64,000 nucleotides of DNA. Source: Loripinus fragilis (Eukaryota > Mollusca > Bivalvia > Lucinida > Lucinidae). The DNA is taken from NCBI GenBank assembly GCA_964019695.1, contig OZ026522.1, positions 22,746,477-22,810,476 of the forward strand. The letters run 5' to 3'. Under the pieces are notes generated by a model, which saw only the letters and a list, made by a program, of their open reading frames with translations, searched no databases and was not told where the DNA came from. Below are positions 1 to 12,600 of the stretch, one piece after another (the first letter of the stretch is position 1; each line of letters starts with the position of its first letter). The translations under genes were made by a program, and so were the position numbers.

Positions 1-309
1 GACACGAAAGCATGACAAACACAAGACATAAATAAATAACACAACTGATCCACAAAAGAAGTACCGCCTTGGAACGGTCAGTAAATATATTTTGCTCGAG
101 GGCTTAAACCGGTTTAACGGCGCTCTACCAACAACCAACTTAATAACAGTTGTTACAGTCTCTTAATAATACAGGAAAGCTGTATTTTCATTTCAACTAT
201 GCCTTTTGGTGGGTCTCGATTCTTCCAGGTTTCTGAAAAAACGACACTCAAACCAATCTTTTCCGCTTCAGACACTAGCTAGAAAATTGAAGTTTTGTTT
301 GAGCCAGTT

Positions 310-620
310 TAGAAATGTTACTTTCTAATGATCGAATACCAAAGTAAGATAGAATGTAAAGATCAGGAATTGATACAATCAAGCGCCACGCCTGACCAAG
401 GACACTGAATGGAAAAATGACAAAAACACAAGAAAACATCACATACAAGAGGGCCAAGAGGTCAGTCTTTTCCCAACAGGTGATCACAAGGCTTCAAGAA
501 CATACCAGACAGTATGGCAAAGACAAACACAAATTAAAAAAAAACGATCCTCAAAAGAAGCACCGCCTTGGAATGAATAGTTAGAAAATTACTGAAAGGC
601 TTAAACTAGTTTATGGTACC
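310..620 (-). repeat. Dispersed repeat G, inverted copy
   Basis: The minus strand reads CCAAGGCGGTGCTTCTTTTG, CTTGTGATCACCTG, GACCTCTTGGCCCTCTTG and ATCGATTCCTGATC-like sequence, as in the plus copies at 8.0 and 52.8 kb. A partial copy of the same part lies at 45-130. The small open frame at 275-487 is a repeat artefact. Confidence 0.7.
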
Positions 621-1189
621 AAACTCACCCTTAGTTCTGAGGTAGGTCAAGACACATAGATGTTGTCTCGCATAAAGCTCCCTCACATATCCATGAAACA
701 TCTCCTAGTACATAAAAATCAAGATATAAAAAATGAGAGAAAAACAAAGATACAACAGTACATACAACTGAATACCAGAGCAAAAGAAATTCAACAGTTA
801 ATCCGCTGTGAGCCCAACAACAGACTCAGCATCAGGCACCAGTCTGAGGTCCGACCTGCCAGCGCAAAAATAAAGATGTAAGCAAAGCTGTCAAACGTGA
901 TGATGCAAAAGCTGGTCTGTTCCTTTATTATTCACAAACCTGAAGACAGTTTTTCTCGCGTCAAGGCACATATGTTTTACTTATTATAAAGAAAGATTTT
1001 TCATCCAATGAAAAAGAGTCAAAAACTTTTGTTAAATTCAAACAAACTGTGATGAAACAAAGGAACGGACACTTTAGCAATGTTTAAATACACCAAATGT
1101 CACAGCCCAACCTGTAAGTGAGTATGATCAGAAAATATCACATTCTTGCATATATGTCTATTCGTATAGCTGCTTACATCAATTGTCAA

Positions 1190-1670
1190 ATGAACAAAAA
1201 TCCTTGTTCAAATCAGGAGATTCACGTGCTGTTTGAACATTGGTCCGAACTTGAAAATACTTAAAATGAGCCCTGCATTATTTGCATGACGTTATATACA
1301 GAAAGTATTACGGACCAGACTGATCATTTCGCCGATGTTTTTGTTCGCGAAAACGTTGCAAACGATTATGACGTTGTAACGACGTTATGACGTTCGAATG
1401 TACACAGCTGACGCCATTTTGTTTAGAAAAATACAGTGTAAAAATGGACAATTTAATGTTTTAGAAGCGTTTTCAGTGCAAATCGGGCTGAAATAAGGTA
1501 AAATATGCAAGAATAACGATCACACATGTTTGTTTCATTGCATTAACACATGCCGGGTCCCTCGGATGATATTGAACACTGGGCCTATTGGCCTCGTGTT
1601 CAAACAGCATCCTCGCGACCGGTCAAATGGTAATGCATGAAAAAACATATGTGATCCCTATAATCACACA
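1190..1670. mobile_element. MITE-H copy
   Basis: Contains paired segments such as TGCTGTTTGAAC/GTTCAAACAGCA, and GATCACACATGTTTG with its inverse near 1650. The whole matches the copy at 32.46-32.87 kb, including an internal ATGACGT-rich part. Confidence 0.65.
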
Positions 1671-2245
1671 CTGCTAATCAACAACGGCACATAAGAAATT
1701 AGGAAAAATATGGATCTGATTTATTTTTTGAATGCAATTTCGATGAAAAAGACATACTCACTTGCTTCTAAAACAATCTATTTCTGAGGAATATTTTATT
1801 AGCGTGGAGAAAATTAAATAAAAAAGACGCAATATTTTGCTTTGGACAGGGGATCATTTGTAATGATACACATATAAGAGCTAACAACAAAACCATTATG
1901 TACAAAACATGGTACGATCTTGGCATACAAATCATAGATATATATGATTATAATGAGAAGACGTTTTGTTCTTTTGGCAAGCTACGTGGCAAGTATAATT
2001 TACCATCTCATGATTTTCCAAAATATCTTAGTTTACTACAATGTATTTTAAGCAACCGGAAAGCAAATCATAAACATGAAAACCGAGACTATCCATGATT
2101 GTCTCATCGTCGTCGCTCATGTCGATAAGCGCCTAGGTGTTTTAACAGCAAAGCGGGAAAACAAGCCATGGTCCAGACGTTTGATCAGTGTCTCCAGTGT
2201 TTGCTCACAGTGTTCTATTAAAATATGAAAAAAATATAACGAAGT

Positions 2246-2482
2246 GGCTATTTACAGTCAACTGTAAATAGCCAAAAAACGTTAAAATGGCTATTTACAG
2301 TCAACTGTCAATAGCCAAAAAACGTTAAAATGGCTATTTACAGTTGACTGTCAATAGCCATTTTAACGTTTTTTGGCTATTTACAGTTGACTGTCAATAG
2401 CCATTTTAACGTTTTTTGGCTATTTACAGTTGACTGTCAATAGCCATTTTAACGTTTTTTGGCTAATGACAGTCAGTGTCGT
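2246..2482. repeat. Array of 43-bp palindromic units
   Basis: About five and a half units of a 28-bp near-palindrome (GGCTATTTACAG ... CTGTAAATAGCC, centre TCAACTG or TTGACTG) separated by a 15-bp spacer holding AACGTT. The first two spacers read AAAAAACGTTAAAAT and the later ones the reverse complement, so the whole array is itself roughly palindromic. Confidence 0.93.
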
Positions 2483-4938
2483 TATTTATTTGGGATACAG
2501 GGGGAAATTATTTGTTATATCAAATTAATTTACTTATCACTTTATTCAGCTGAAATCCTATTTTGTCTTTTGTTGAAGCATTTTTTTTTCATGATGGTGC
2601 GGCTTCGAATCAACGACTTCCCGCTCTGTTAGCGGAAAAAGAGAATCAAGACATTAAACATACTAATTGCAAAGATGTTGTAAGCAGTTAATCTTGAGCT
2701 TCCTAGCATTATTTTGATATGACTTTAAGTGCAAAGTAAGAAGAATTCCTGAGTGACACGAGCAGCCTTGTCTTTGTTGTTGATTTTAAGACTTGGAAAC
2801 TTTACTCACAAATTTTTTGTTTAAAAAAATATCCGTCCAGATCTGGATTGAAACTATTTGGCATCATGGATCCAAAATAGGCTCCGTGTTGGCATTTAAT
2901 AATACTTTACTTTAATAGACATCTCGTCTTGGTCTACCGTGTACTCAATTATTCGTCAAACTCATGATCGTAACCGTTCTTATGACAAATTATATAGTTT
3001 GCTTTTGACTAATTATATATCAAACAAGAGTATAGATGTCTCGCAGAGAGGATCCATGTGGTATATTTAACATGCTCTTCATTGAAACAGCCATCCATTT
3101 GTTTTTCTTCTTTCATTATTAATTTTCTTTTCGGCCTGTTGAATTATAAAAGGTTAACACCAAAAGGCCTTTGCTAAAAACATTTAGTCTCGAAAAATGT
3201 GCACAAAAAATAAAACATGTGCAAAAATGTGCAAAATATGTTCATATTTTGCACATTTTTCAAGACTATTTTTTGTAATTTCGAGATAAACGGATACTTT
3301 CATTTTTTTTTGGTGGGGGAGGGGGGGGATCGGTGGAGGTGATATTGGAAGGTTTTATTAGTGGAATAGAATCTTTTCATATAATCTATTTTTATTTTCA
3401 CTTAAGTATCACCCAAAAGCTTAATCTTGTTCAATAAACAGCATTAGTGTACTTCACCAGGAGGCAATAAAACCCCCGTGGTGCTTGACGCGTGTCGGAT
3501 TAAGAGGTGTGACAACCTTTATTCAGGAGAGGAGACTTTAATGAGGCATCATTGGCCATATGCAAGGTTCTCGAGCAGAATGTGCACTTGCGCGGTCTAT
3601 CCGAAAACTCATTGTTTTGTATTTTTATGATTTTCGACGACGTATTGTTGATGCCTTGAACATTGTTTCCCTGTGCACTCAGAAGATCGCAATGACCGTG
3701 ACCAGATTGAGCATATGCTCGCACTGATCTTGGCCATCGATGTCTGATGATCCTGGCCATTGATTTCTCTCAATATCTCGCCCCCCCCCCTCCCCCTCCA
3801 AAAAAGTCTTTGGGAACATCTGATTATAAGCACTTTCGAGGTGCCTTCAACATATTGTGGCAAAAAGTTTGAACCAGAGGCACAAACTGTTTGCAAAGGT
3901 TATCAAAGATGACACAAGCAGGTACTCTGGATGCTGGCGTGCGCACTGCCTGCTATTAAATTTGAAAACCCTTGTTAATGCAACATCCATGGGTGTTTCT
4001 AATGCTTTACATTATCCGAATGAGCTATAAGTTTTAAAGGTGATCGTGAAAGATGGAAAATGCGGACTGAGTTTCCCGCCACAGTTTCGCCATGTCGAAC
4101 AATGAAATTTTCTAACAGGTAGAATATTCGTACACTTCACCCGTCTCAAGCTGGTGACAGTCGATAGACTTCGGCTGTTTACCGGAAAGACGCGGTGATA
4201 TACGATGGTTAGGTGTGAAAATAAACCCTGGGGCTTGTTGTCTTATCATAATCCTCATAAAGCACTGGTCTTTATGGTTTTAAATGAAAAAAAAACCTAC
4301 TATAAAGAGAGTAGAGTTTTAAAATAAGATTTCATGCAAATTACACCGTGTAGGCGGCTATCAAAAACGCTCTGAACAATCGACGAACGGGGATCAAAAC
4401 TCGATAGAAACAGTGTTTTCGATTGCTATTTGTCGCCAGTCAGACGATAATGGCAATCGAAAACTGTTTCTAACAACTTTATCTACGTTCCTTGACAGTA
4501 TTAGAGTTTTCGATTGCCTCCTATCCAGCGTGTGATTATGAGTCGAAAAATACATTCAGGCATACTATCGGAGTATTTAGCAGTGTAGATCGAGATAAGG
4601 ACCACCATTTCATCATAGCAGATCTAGGTCCAATAGTTTTGAAAACCTTATCACCAGAAGAGACTGCATGCAACAAAATCCGGTTTTCTCACGACTAAGC
4701 CTAATTATTTGACAATTGTTTACTACATTGTCTAAACTCATATCAAAGGTTTTTCCACAATTTACTTTCTTTTCGAAAAAAAAATGATACCAGAGTTTCA
4801 AAAAGCTTGGAACAGCTATCTACAATAAAAATGATCTAATCAAGAATAACTCTTACAAGTGTACCGCTGTCTCATTTAAGATATTTAAAGACCGTACACA
4901 AATAACTTAAGCGTTTAATACAGATGTCCCTCGAACAA

Positions 4939-4958
4939 CCCCCCCCCCCCCCCCCCCC
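4939..4958. repeat. Poly-C tract
   Basis: Twenty consecutive C bases. Other homopolymer-rich spots are G runs at 3316-3328, 36483-36506 and 42387-42406. Confidence 0.95.
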
Positions 4959-5132
4959 ATCCCCAACTATAATCAACCGCAAATACAGTATCAGAGAGAT
5001 TACATATTGCAAATTCTACATCGCGGAAGTATGATTTCGGGACACTGATTTACAGTATCAATGTACTCTGCGTTGCAATGGTGTCATATTAGATGCATAT
5101 ACAGACTCAAACTCTGCTGACAGGATATGCTG

Positions 5133-5180
5133 GAGTTACTCAGAGGAACCGTCTCATCGAGACGTTCCTTTATTTAGCAA
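5133..5180. repeat. MITE-S core hairpin
   Basis: GAGGAACCGTCTCATCGAGA followed by CGTTCCTT forms the same hairpin as at 26.3 kb. A second degenerate pair follows at 5297-5350 (ATATGCTGTGGTTACT and AGTAACCACGGCATAT). Confidence 0.7.
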
Positions 5181-6107
5181 CAGCATAGTTTTATTAGTAC
5201 AGTTGGTCGTTCTATCACTTTTGCTTACCGAATCGTCGCCTCTCACTAAAGCTTAATGGTTTCGGCGAGAAGACGACAGCAAAACGCATATGCTGTGGTT
5301 ACTGAAATGAATCGTATCACTGAGATGTTTCTCTTAAGTAACCACGGCATATGACTAGAAACTGATTAGAGAAACTCTGAGGGCTATTTCGGTGTTAAAT
5401 TTCCAGGCGTTGAATTAACTGAGCTATATAAATGGGCACAATGGTTAAAATGTACATACATGTAGTGTTAGTTGATATACATGAATCGCCTTTATTTAGA
5501 AAATGTGAATCGGATTTCATTAATAAAACAATGAAATGTTCAAATGCGTTGCTTATTTCAGATATAATCAGACCTAGTACATGTACGTGTAACTCCGAGG
5601 AACAAAAACAACTTGTGCTATAAACAAGTCAAAGTAGCTATATATACATCCATGGGATATAGACAAACAGTCGAGATCCAAATCAGATTTCGCAGAATGT
5701 GGTGTCTGATCAGGAAACCTTGGAATATATGTTACACGTAAGAAGTCTGAGCTCTATAATCTTGATCAGGAAATGTCACAATCACAGAATAATTGCCTTT
5801 CACCTGACTGCCAATCCATACTTGTACATTTTTTGAGATGTTTGGCTCTTATATGAATCATTTTCTACTTATGCGTACGAACAGCGATGCCAATGGAGCG
5901 TCTGTGTAGATGCACAAGCTTGCGTGTTTCTAAACTTTTTGCATGCGTCAAATACCCAAAACTCACATGCCAGGCTCAAATATGATTTATGGCATGCACT
6001 AATTATGGAAGAAACACATTCATTTGACTTTAATATTCATCTGTACTTGAAATTGTCCACCAAATGTTCGAATATAAAGTCAACATCAATGAAAATATCT
6101 GATTTAT

Positions 6108-6291
6108 CTGTAAATAGCAAAAAAACGTTAAAATAGCTATTTACAGTTGACTGTCAATAGCCATTTCAACGTTTTTTGGCTAATGACAGTTGACTGTAAA
6201 TAGCCAATTTAACGTTTTTTGGCTATTGACAGTCAACTGTAAATAGCCATTTTAACGTTTTTTGGCTATTGACAGTCAACTGTAAATAGCC
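6108..6291. repeat. Second array of the 43-bp palindromic units
   Basis: Same units and spacers as at 2.25 kb, about four copies. It again starts with the AAAAAACGTTAAAAT spacer orientation and switches to the opposite one after one unit. GGCTAATGACAG variants occur in both arrays. Confidence 0.93.
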
Positions 6292-6764
6292 TCTTCCATA
6301 AAAAATACTGTCCAACTACCATTAAAATGAAATAGTTTGATTTAGAAAATCCATTCGGCTTATTTTATGGGTTTAAAAACTGATAAAAAATAAATATGTA
6401 GATTTGGAAAGTATTCTGGGCTGGACTAGCTTCTTTTGACCATTAAGGCATCATCAGTGCCCTTCTAATGATTTTAAATTTCTATAATTGAATAAATGAT
6501 CTCAAAGTACCAAAAAATCCACACTTTTGCAAAGGGCAGTGAGACTTTTCTTATTATCAATTATATGCGAAAATGGTTTCTTTCTTTTCCTAAATTTGTA
6601 AGGTTGTTTCGCAGGTGTTCTCAATTCTAGCTATAGTTAGTCACGTGCTATACACAAAAAAGTGTCATGCCGTATGGATAATGAACTACATGAATCCCCC
6701 ACCGGATTAAAGAAAACCTCCCCCACTCGCCAAAACCACCCAAACTATAGATGAACATTGTATG

Positions 6765-7180
6765 TGTATGACCAACCTTCCTGTTCATTTGATATGCAAC
6801 ACGATTACTTTCAGAGGAGAAAAAACGTTTCAACCTTTTAACCCCACCCAAGGGTCGAGGGTGTGTTTAAGGGAAATTATTTGCTTGAATATAATCGTAC
6901 AATTCATTCCCTGCAATTTGATAAGTAACACAACATTTTCAGAAAAAACTGTTTTGACCCCAGATGCGGAGAGTATGTGTAAAGACACAGTTATTTTTGC
7001 AAGATGCCGTACTTTTCATTCCCTTTAATTTGATATGCAACCTGACCCTTTCAGAAAAAAATGATTGAACCTTTTGACCCCACTCACAGTTCGAGGGTGT
7101 GTGTAAGGGCAAAACCGTTGCTTGAATGTTGTCGTATATTTCATTACCTATATTTTTATATGCCAGATGACCATATTTTG
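6765..7180. repeat. Tandem repeat, about 110-130-bp units
   Basis: TTGATATGCAAC-like starts at about 6790, 6919, 7031 and 7155, each followed by TTTCAGA-AAAA, TTTTGACCCCA, GAGGGTGTGTGTAAG and GTCGTA.ATTTCATT. Confidence 0.8.
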
Positions 7181-7204
7181 AAGAAAAAAAACAAACAAAA
7201 TTGA

Positions 7205-7800
7205 ATCAAAGTTGTGACCTTGACCTTGGAAGATAGTGTCTAAGTATTGTGCATTACACACAATCATATAAGGGTAAGAATCATGCAAAGTTGGTATGAA
7301 TTTGGCCTAGAAGATTTGGCCTGGGCATAAAATTCTGAGTGTAACATCTTCTGGGCGTGCTTGAGTAAAAGTTGTGACATTGATCTTAGGGCGAGTGGCT
7401 AAATGTTGTACAAGACACACCTTCATGCTAAAGGTAATGCTAATTTGAAGTTATAATCAAGTAGCCTACACTTGTAGAAGATATTGCCCAGACACAAACT
7501 CCTGGATTATAGCATGATTGACAGGAATTGTAGTCATGTTTTATACCTTCACCTTGAGTTTGGTAGTTTTTGTGTCATGCACAACACATCTTTATCCTAT
7601 CAGCAATTTTCATGTAAAGGTACCAGTCTTATTAATGACCTTGACCCAGAGTGCCGGTGGCTAAGTGTTGTGTGTGACACACCTTCATGTATTAATCAAC
7701 TTAAAGTTAAAATGAATTCCCTTAACCCTTGTAAGAGCTATGGCGTGAGTGTGACTGACAGACAGATGGACAGACAGACTGACAAAATCGAACAAGCCTT
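7205..7800. repeat. Degenerate tandem repeat with GACAGACAGA tail
   Basis: About three or four units of 150-165 bp with GTTGTGACCTTGACCTTGG, GTGGCTAAGTGTTGT and GACACACCTTCATG. It ends in GACAGACAGATGGACAGACA, a tail often seen on such invertebrate repeats. Confidence 0.75.
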
Positions 7801-7974
7801 TAGCCCCTAACAAGTCTTAAACCAGTAGAGGACTTATAAAACCAATGTATACATTAGCACAATGGACCCCCGAAAGGGAAATAACTTCAGACTGATTCAT
7901 TCAAGCATTAAATGGTGGTGAATTATGTATTTAAACTGTTACTAAAATTCCCATAAAATGTCTGTTTTAAGACA

Positions 7975-8225
7975 GTGCTTCTTTTGTTGAACATTTTTGT
8001 TATTTGTGTTTCGTGTTTGTCTTGTTTTCTTGTCTGTTCATTGAAGTCGTATGGTCACCTGCTTGGAAAGGGCTGACCTCATGGCTCTTTTGTATGTGTT
8101 TTTTGTGTGTTTTTGTCACCTCCGATGTGGTGTCCTGGGTGCTATCGATTCCTGATCTTTGCCTTCTTTCTTACTTTGAAAACATTCCAGTAGTTACTGC
8201 AAAATCATACAGACACTAGGGATGT
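7975..8225 (+). repeat. Dispersed repeat G
   Basis: Collinear with 52790-53065: TGTTATTTGTGTTTCGTGTT, TCTGTTCATTG, GGTCACCTGCTTGGAAAGGG, CTGACC, then ATCGATTCCTGATCTTTGCC. A short tail-only copy lies at 8965-9055. Confidence 0.75.
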
Positions 8226-9314
8226 GCTGTATTTCAACACAAGAGATATCCAGGCTAAGGACCATAAATCCAGGTACAGTATCCGTCCTTAGAGCACTTG
8301 CGATACTTGTCTCTTATAGTGATACTGAAAGACTCTATGAGACGTTGATGAAATCAAGCCAATTATAATCGCCACAAAATGTTATGATTGGTATTAAATA
8401 AAACATACATATTTAGTCAATTTAATATTTATTATATGTTCTCAATGCATACAGTTATCTTTTTCAGCTATAGAATATGGTGCTCTCTCGCTTTCTGTAA
8501 ATCTGGAGGTATTAACCTGAAAAGGATATTAATTCATGTTGTAAACAGTAGATATTATTTCAGTGCTCATGTTTTTGTTTTTAGACCAAATTAGTTGAGG
8601 AACAGAGACAAAATGGGAAGCTTTCACAACGAATGAAAAATAATTCAATAGAACGAATGTTAGATTTGATTTATCCCTTGACAAATAAAAAAAACTTTGA
8701 AAATGCGTTTAGCGTGTAAACGCTACAGTTTTGTCATATAAAATAAATATGCGCTGTTATTATAGGCGCAATTACATAATATTACTAAACATGTAAACAC
8801 ATGTGGTTTATCGTTTTTATGACATAGCATATAGCGATACATAGTCATTTGAAAATGCTACTTTATTTACTCATATGAAAAATATTGCAATAACATGAAA
8901 ATGGTAAAATTAATTTCTCTTGCTAAACAAACAGATCGTTTTGGACTTTAGTTAGTTTTGAAGTTGTCATTTTCCTATTTGTATCCTGGGTCAGGTATTG
9001 TTCTTAATTGTATCGATTTCTGATCTTTGCCCTCTTTCTTACCTGAATCCAATTTTTCAAAGAGTACTAATTAGGAGGGTCATCCTTTCAATAAAAATAC
9101 TCTATCTTTTCTTAAATGAACACTGTATGCTCACTTGAAATACTACAGTCTCTCATTTTATATAGTGGGTCTAGAGTTCAAATATCTGATTAAGGCAAAA
9201 GTCTATATTAATACTTGGTAAACTTGAGCAGGAAAGGTTCTCTTGAGACAGTATGTTAACCCAGGCTTGCATTATTCTATAGCTCGTATACAGCTGACGT
9301 ATTAAACTTGCCTT

Positions 9315-9320
9315 TTTATT
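9315..9320 (-). promoter_or_regulatory. Candidate poly(A) signal of the monooxygenase gene
   Basis: Reads AATAAA on the minus strand (TTTATT on plus), about 220 bp past the in-frame stop of the last recognised exon. The hexamer is common in AT-rich DNA, so this is weak support. Confidence 0.3.
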
Positions 9321-9537
9321 CAATAAGTTTGCAAAACTACTTTTATATTTTGAATGATGACATGTAATCGAAAATTGCGTTATTTGTGCCCTGATCTGAA
9401 TCCAAACTGGTTGTTTGACACTCTGAAGATATTCCTGAAGTATTTTTTTTGAAAAAGTTGATTTAGAAAAAGAAAATCAGCAAATGATAAAAACATGCAA
9501 AATTACCTAGTTGGCAAGGAGTTAAGGGGGTTAGTTT

Positions 9538-9674
9538 TCATACCTTTGAGATACCTCTCTGCAAGCGTTCACATACATGAAGAATTGAAGAATTTGACAA
9601 CATCTGCTTGAATTCTCTTTTCACAGTTGGGTTACTCCAGTCCATACTTTTGATTTTACCGCGTGGTTCAAAAT
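9538..9674 (-). CDS. Monooxygenase exon 11, possibly the last
   Basis: The acceptor is TTTTAG|AT, which completes a GAT codon with the preceding G. The frame reads DFEPRGKIKSMDWSNPTVKR, then EFKQMLSNSSILHVCERLQR and GISKV, followed by TGA at 9538-9540. Two donors (exon ends 9544 and 9555) would allow further splicing, so the terminal status is not certain. A minus-strand AATAAA at 9315-9320 about 220 bp downstream supports termination here. The sequence fits the weakly conserved C-terminal region of MOXD1, with MDW...F the best match. Confidence 0.7.
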
Positions 9675-12600
9675 CTAAAATAAAGTAAGCAATTGAATTT
9701 TAAATAGGTAAGTTGGATTGTGCTTACTATACATTTACTACATGTATCACCCTATGGCAAAAGATTAGAGCGCTGTGGCTTAGTGGTAGAGTACTTGGCT
9801 CGAGATCGAGGGGCCACTGGTTTGAGCCTAACAGGCGTCACTGCGTTGTGTCCTTGAGTACGGCATATTAACCCTAGCTTAATACTGGTTCAACCCAGGA
9901 AGACCCGTCCCTTTATAACTGAAATCTCGTTGATGGGACGTAAAGTCAAATCAAACAAACCCTATGTAAAGAGCCATCAATTGACAACTATGAAGAACTT
10001 TGGGCTTTTTTACTTCCCAAGTTTACTTCTTATATGTCAAGAACCATGCAGTTGTCAAATCAGTATTTTTGTTCCACTACATGAAGCTTGAAGCTAGTCA
10101 ACATGTCATAATTAACCCAGTCGGTCTCCACTATAAATAAAACCTTTGACCACCTAGTCCAAAGATGGGTCTCAACTTCCATGCAACCATGACAGATGTT
10201 ATGATTATTATTTGATATATTTAAAGAAAACTACAGGGTATAGGGTATGTCATGTTCTGATCATGTTCCTTTATTTATATAAAAAAAAAACTGTGTTTAT
10301 AGTCTAATCGATTTGTTGTGGATGAGAAACAAACTATACTGACGGGCTTTAAAAACGCTACACTAACTTCCTGCTATATCTTACAAAAGACAGTTGATTG
10401 TAAACTTTCTTTGCTTCGATGATGTCATCATGAAGTGGCTTCTTCAGTCAACACTTAAGTTTTAATCGTACAACTAAACTCGACGACGTTATTGCTTAGT
10501 AAAGTTTACGTCACTGAAACATTTCTTAAGTAGCAGAGTTTTTAAGTCATCGAATGAATGGGTACACACAGATTAACGTCGAAAAAGCAGAACTGTTGTA
10601 TCACAGACCTGCCAATCAAAATGAAAGTCATTCCTCGATGACTTACAAAGTTCATGACACACATTTGATGCTTCTGGTGTTTCTTGATTTAAAGAAATAG
10701 AGGATATTTCACTGATAGAATTTGTAAAATGAAAGAGTTGACCCCTATCTCAAAGAATTTACATTTTAGATGCTTTAAATTAATTTGAAGTGGACAATTT
10801 TTTCATGTGTTACTCATAAATGTACACTCTTTAATATACAATCAAATTGATTGCTTTGCATTCTTTTTTGAGATATACATTAAAGCTGCTATCCTGTTGT
10901 AGCGTTTTCAAAGCCCCTCAGTATAGAAATCTTATAATTTTACTGCGATAATAATCTTAGATGACAGGTGTAAACAGTGATCTGGAAAACAAATTTGTTT
11001 ACCTGCATTGCCAATTGTATCATAAGTAGGTGTACTAACACAAGCCATAAGTGGAATTTTCGGGTAAACATAGATATAAGAAAGACACATTTCATTATTT
11101 GTTGATGCTCCTCCCTGACAATAAAACAAAACAAATTTATTAGAATTATCACTCTAAAAGGTGTACAACCGCGTGAAATACATGAAATATGCAACCTAAG
11201 CATTTTTGTACAGGTTTCATATTTTGTACATCTCTCGCTTTTGTGACAAAAAAAGAAATTGAACATGCATTTTATAGACAGCGTGTTTTCTAAACATTTT
11301 AGCTAGTTTTTGAAAGCACAACTGTATACAAAGTGGGAACCAACGAATTTGAAATGATATTTCTTCTAGAAAAGTACATGTTTGTGGAAATTACGCTATC
11401 ATGTTTAAATATGTTCAGAATTATTTTATCATATGACGTCGCGTCTGCGAGTGAAATATCGCCATGCTAACTAGTGGTTTACAACTTTTTGGGTAACGTT
11501 ATGAAATGCCAATTTTAACAACGCCAAGTACAATCTAACATTCGCACTGCTGTATTATTGAATCTATTAAACTCGTTGGGGAAAAAGCGACAAAATGCTT
11601 GGCCTCGTATTTTATTTGCTTTTCCCAACTCGTTTACTACATGAGCACTCATGTAAGATCCTCTATTTCAGCTTTACTGAGAATGATATATTTCTTCATT
11701 AGAACGATATAATTTTGGTGACCAGTCCTTATTAGATTTATCATTTTTTATTTTGTGATAACTGATAAGTAAAACATTCACATATTGTACCTAAACCAAT
11801 GCACATGTACCTGTATCAGTTGCTTTTACAAAACACACTTGCCAGATTAATACAACTCCTCATCTCTTTAATTTGACAAATTTTCATTGGTTAATAGGCA
11901 TCTATTTCCAGCTTTGGAAGTAGGTTGGATGTTTTTGCTTGCTTTGAGGTTTTACGTCCCAGTGTAACAACTATAGGCATGTTGAGACGGTCAGTTTATT
12001 ACATAACCACATATGTTTCCTGGTCAAGCTTGACTAAGCGGTTAACCAGTACTTCCTGCATTTGCTTTCCCATGTGACTGACAGCAATCTTTCCTTCTTA
12101 AATCAGCGGAAGAAGAAGAATGTAATGAGCAAAAATATTATTTCATGATCAATCTAAAACAAAAGTTTGGGAACGAGCCAAAATCGAACTTGTGACCCCT
12201 GATTCTGCGGTTGGGCTCGCTACTGACTAGCTTTGGCGTCAGCTGTAGGTTTGATGGCATTATTCAAACACAATGTGTATAATATTGTATAGAGATATCT
12301 TTTGACCTGGAGTAGATTGGGTTTTATTCGAATAAATACAACGTTTTAGATAGTTTGGCTTTTCTTCCAATACAAGGGCTAGCATCATTTAATGTATGTG
12401 ATATTATAAGCGTAATTTTACTAATCGTATTGGCTCCAGTATGATAAGCAAATGTGAAACCATTGGTCAAATAGTTTTTATTTTGCATAAATGTCAACTG
12501 TTTTAGCATATGATTACAATCAAACGATAAATTAATGTGTTGAGGAGTTGCAAAGAGAATAGAACAAACATGGTTTTCTTATGGAAAACGTATATAATTG

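Larger units (their letters stand above)
2483..6107. other. Non-coding stretch, no gene seen
   Basis: AT-rich sequence with a poly-C tract, a foldback at about 4400-4475 (AACTCGATAGAAACAGTGTT and its inverse) and a MITE-S hairpin. The short open frames (up to 95 codons) have no splice support or recognisable protein. Confidence 0.6.

Noticed and set aside
2246..2482. CRISPR-like repeat-spacer array
   Set aside because: The spacers are identical rather than unique, the repeats are palindromic, and the genome is eukaryotic.
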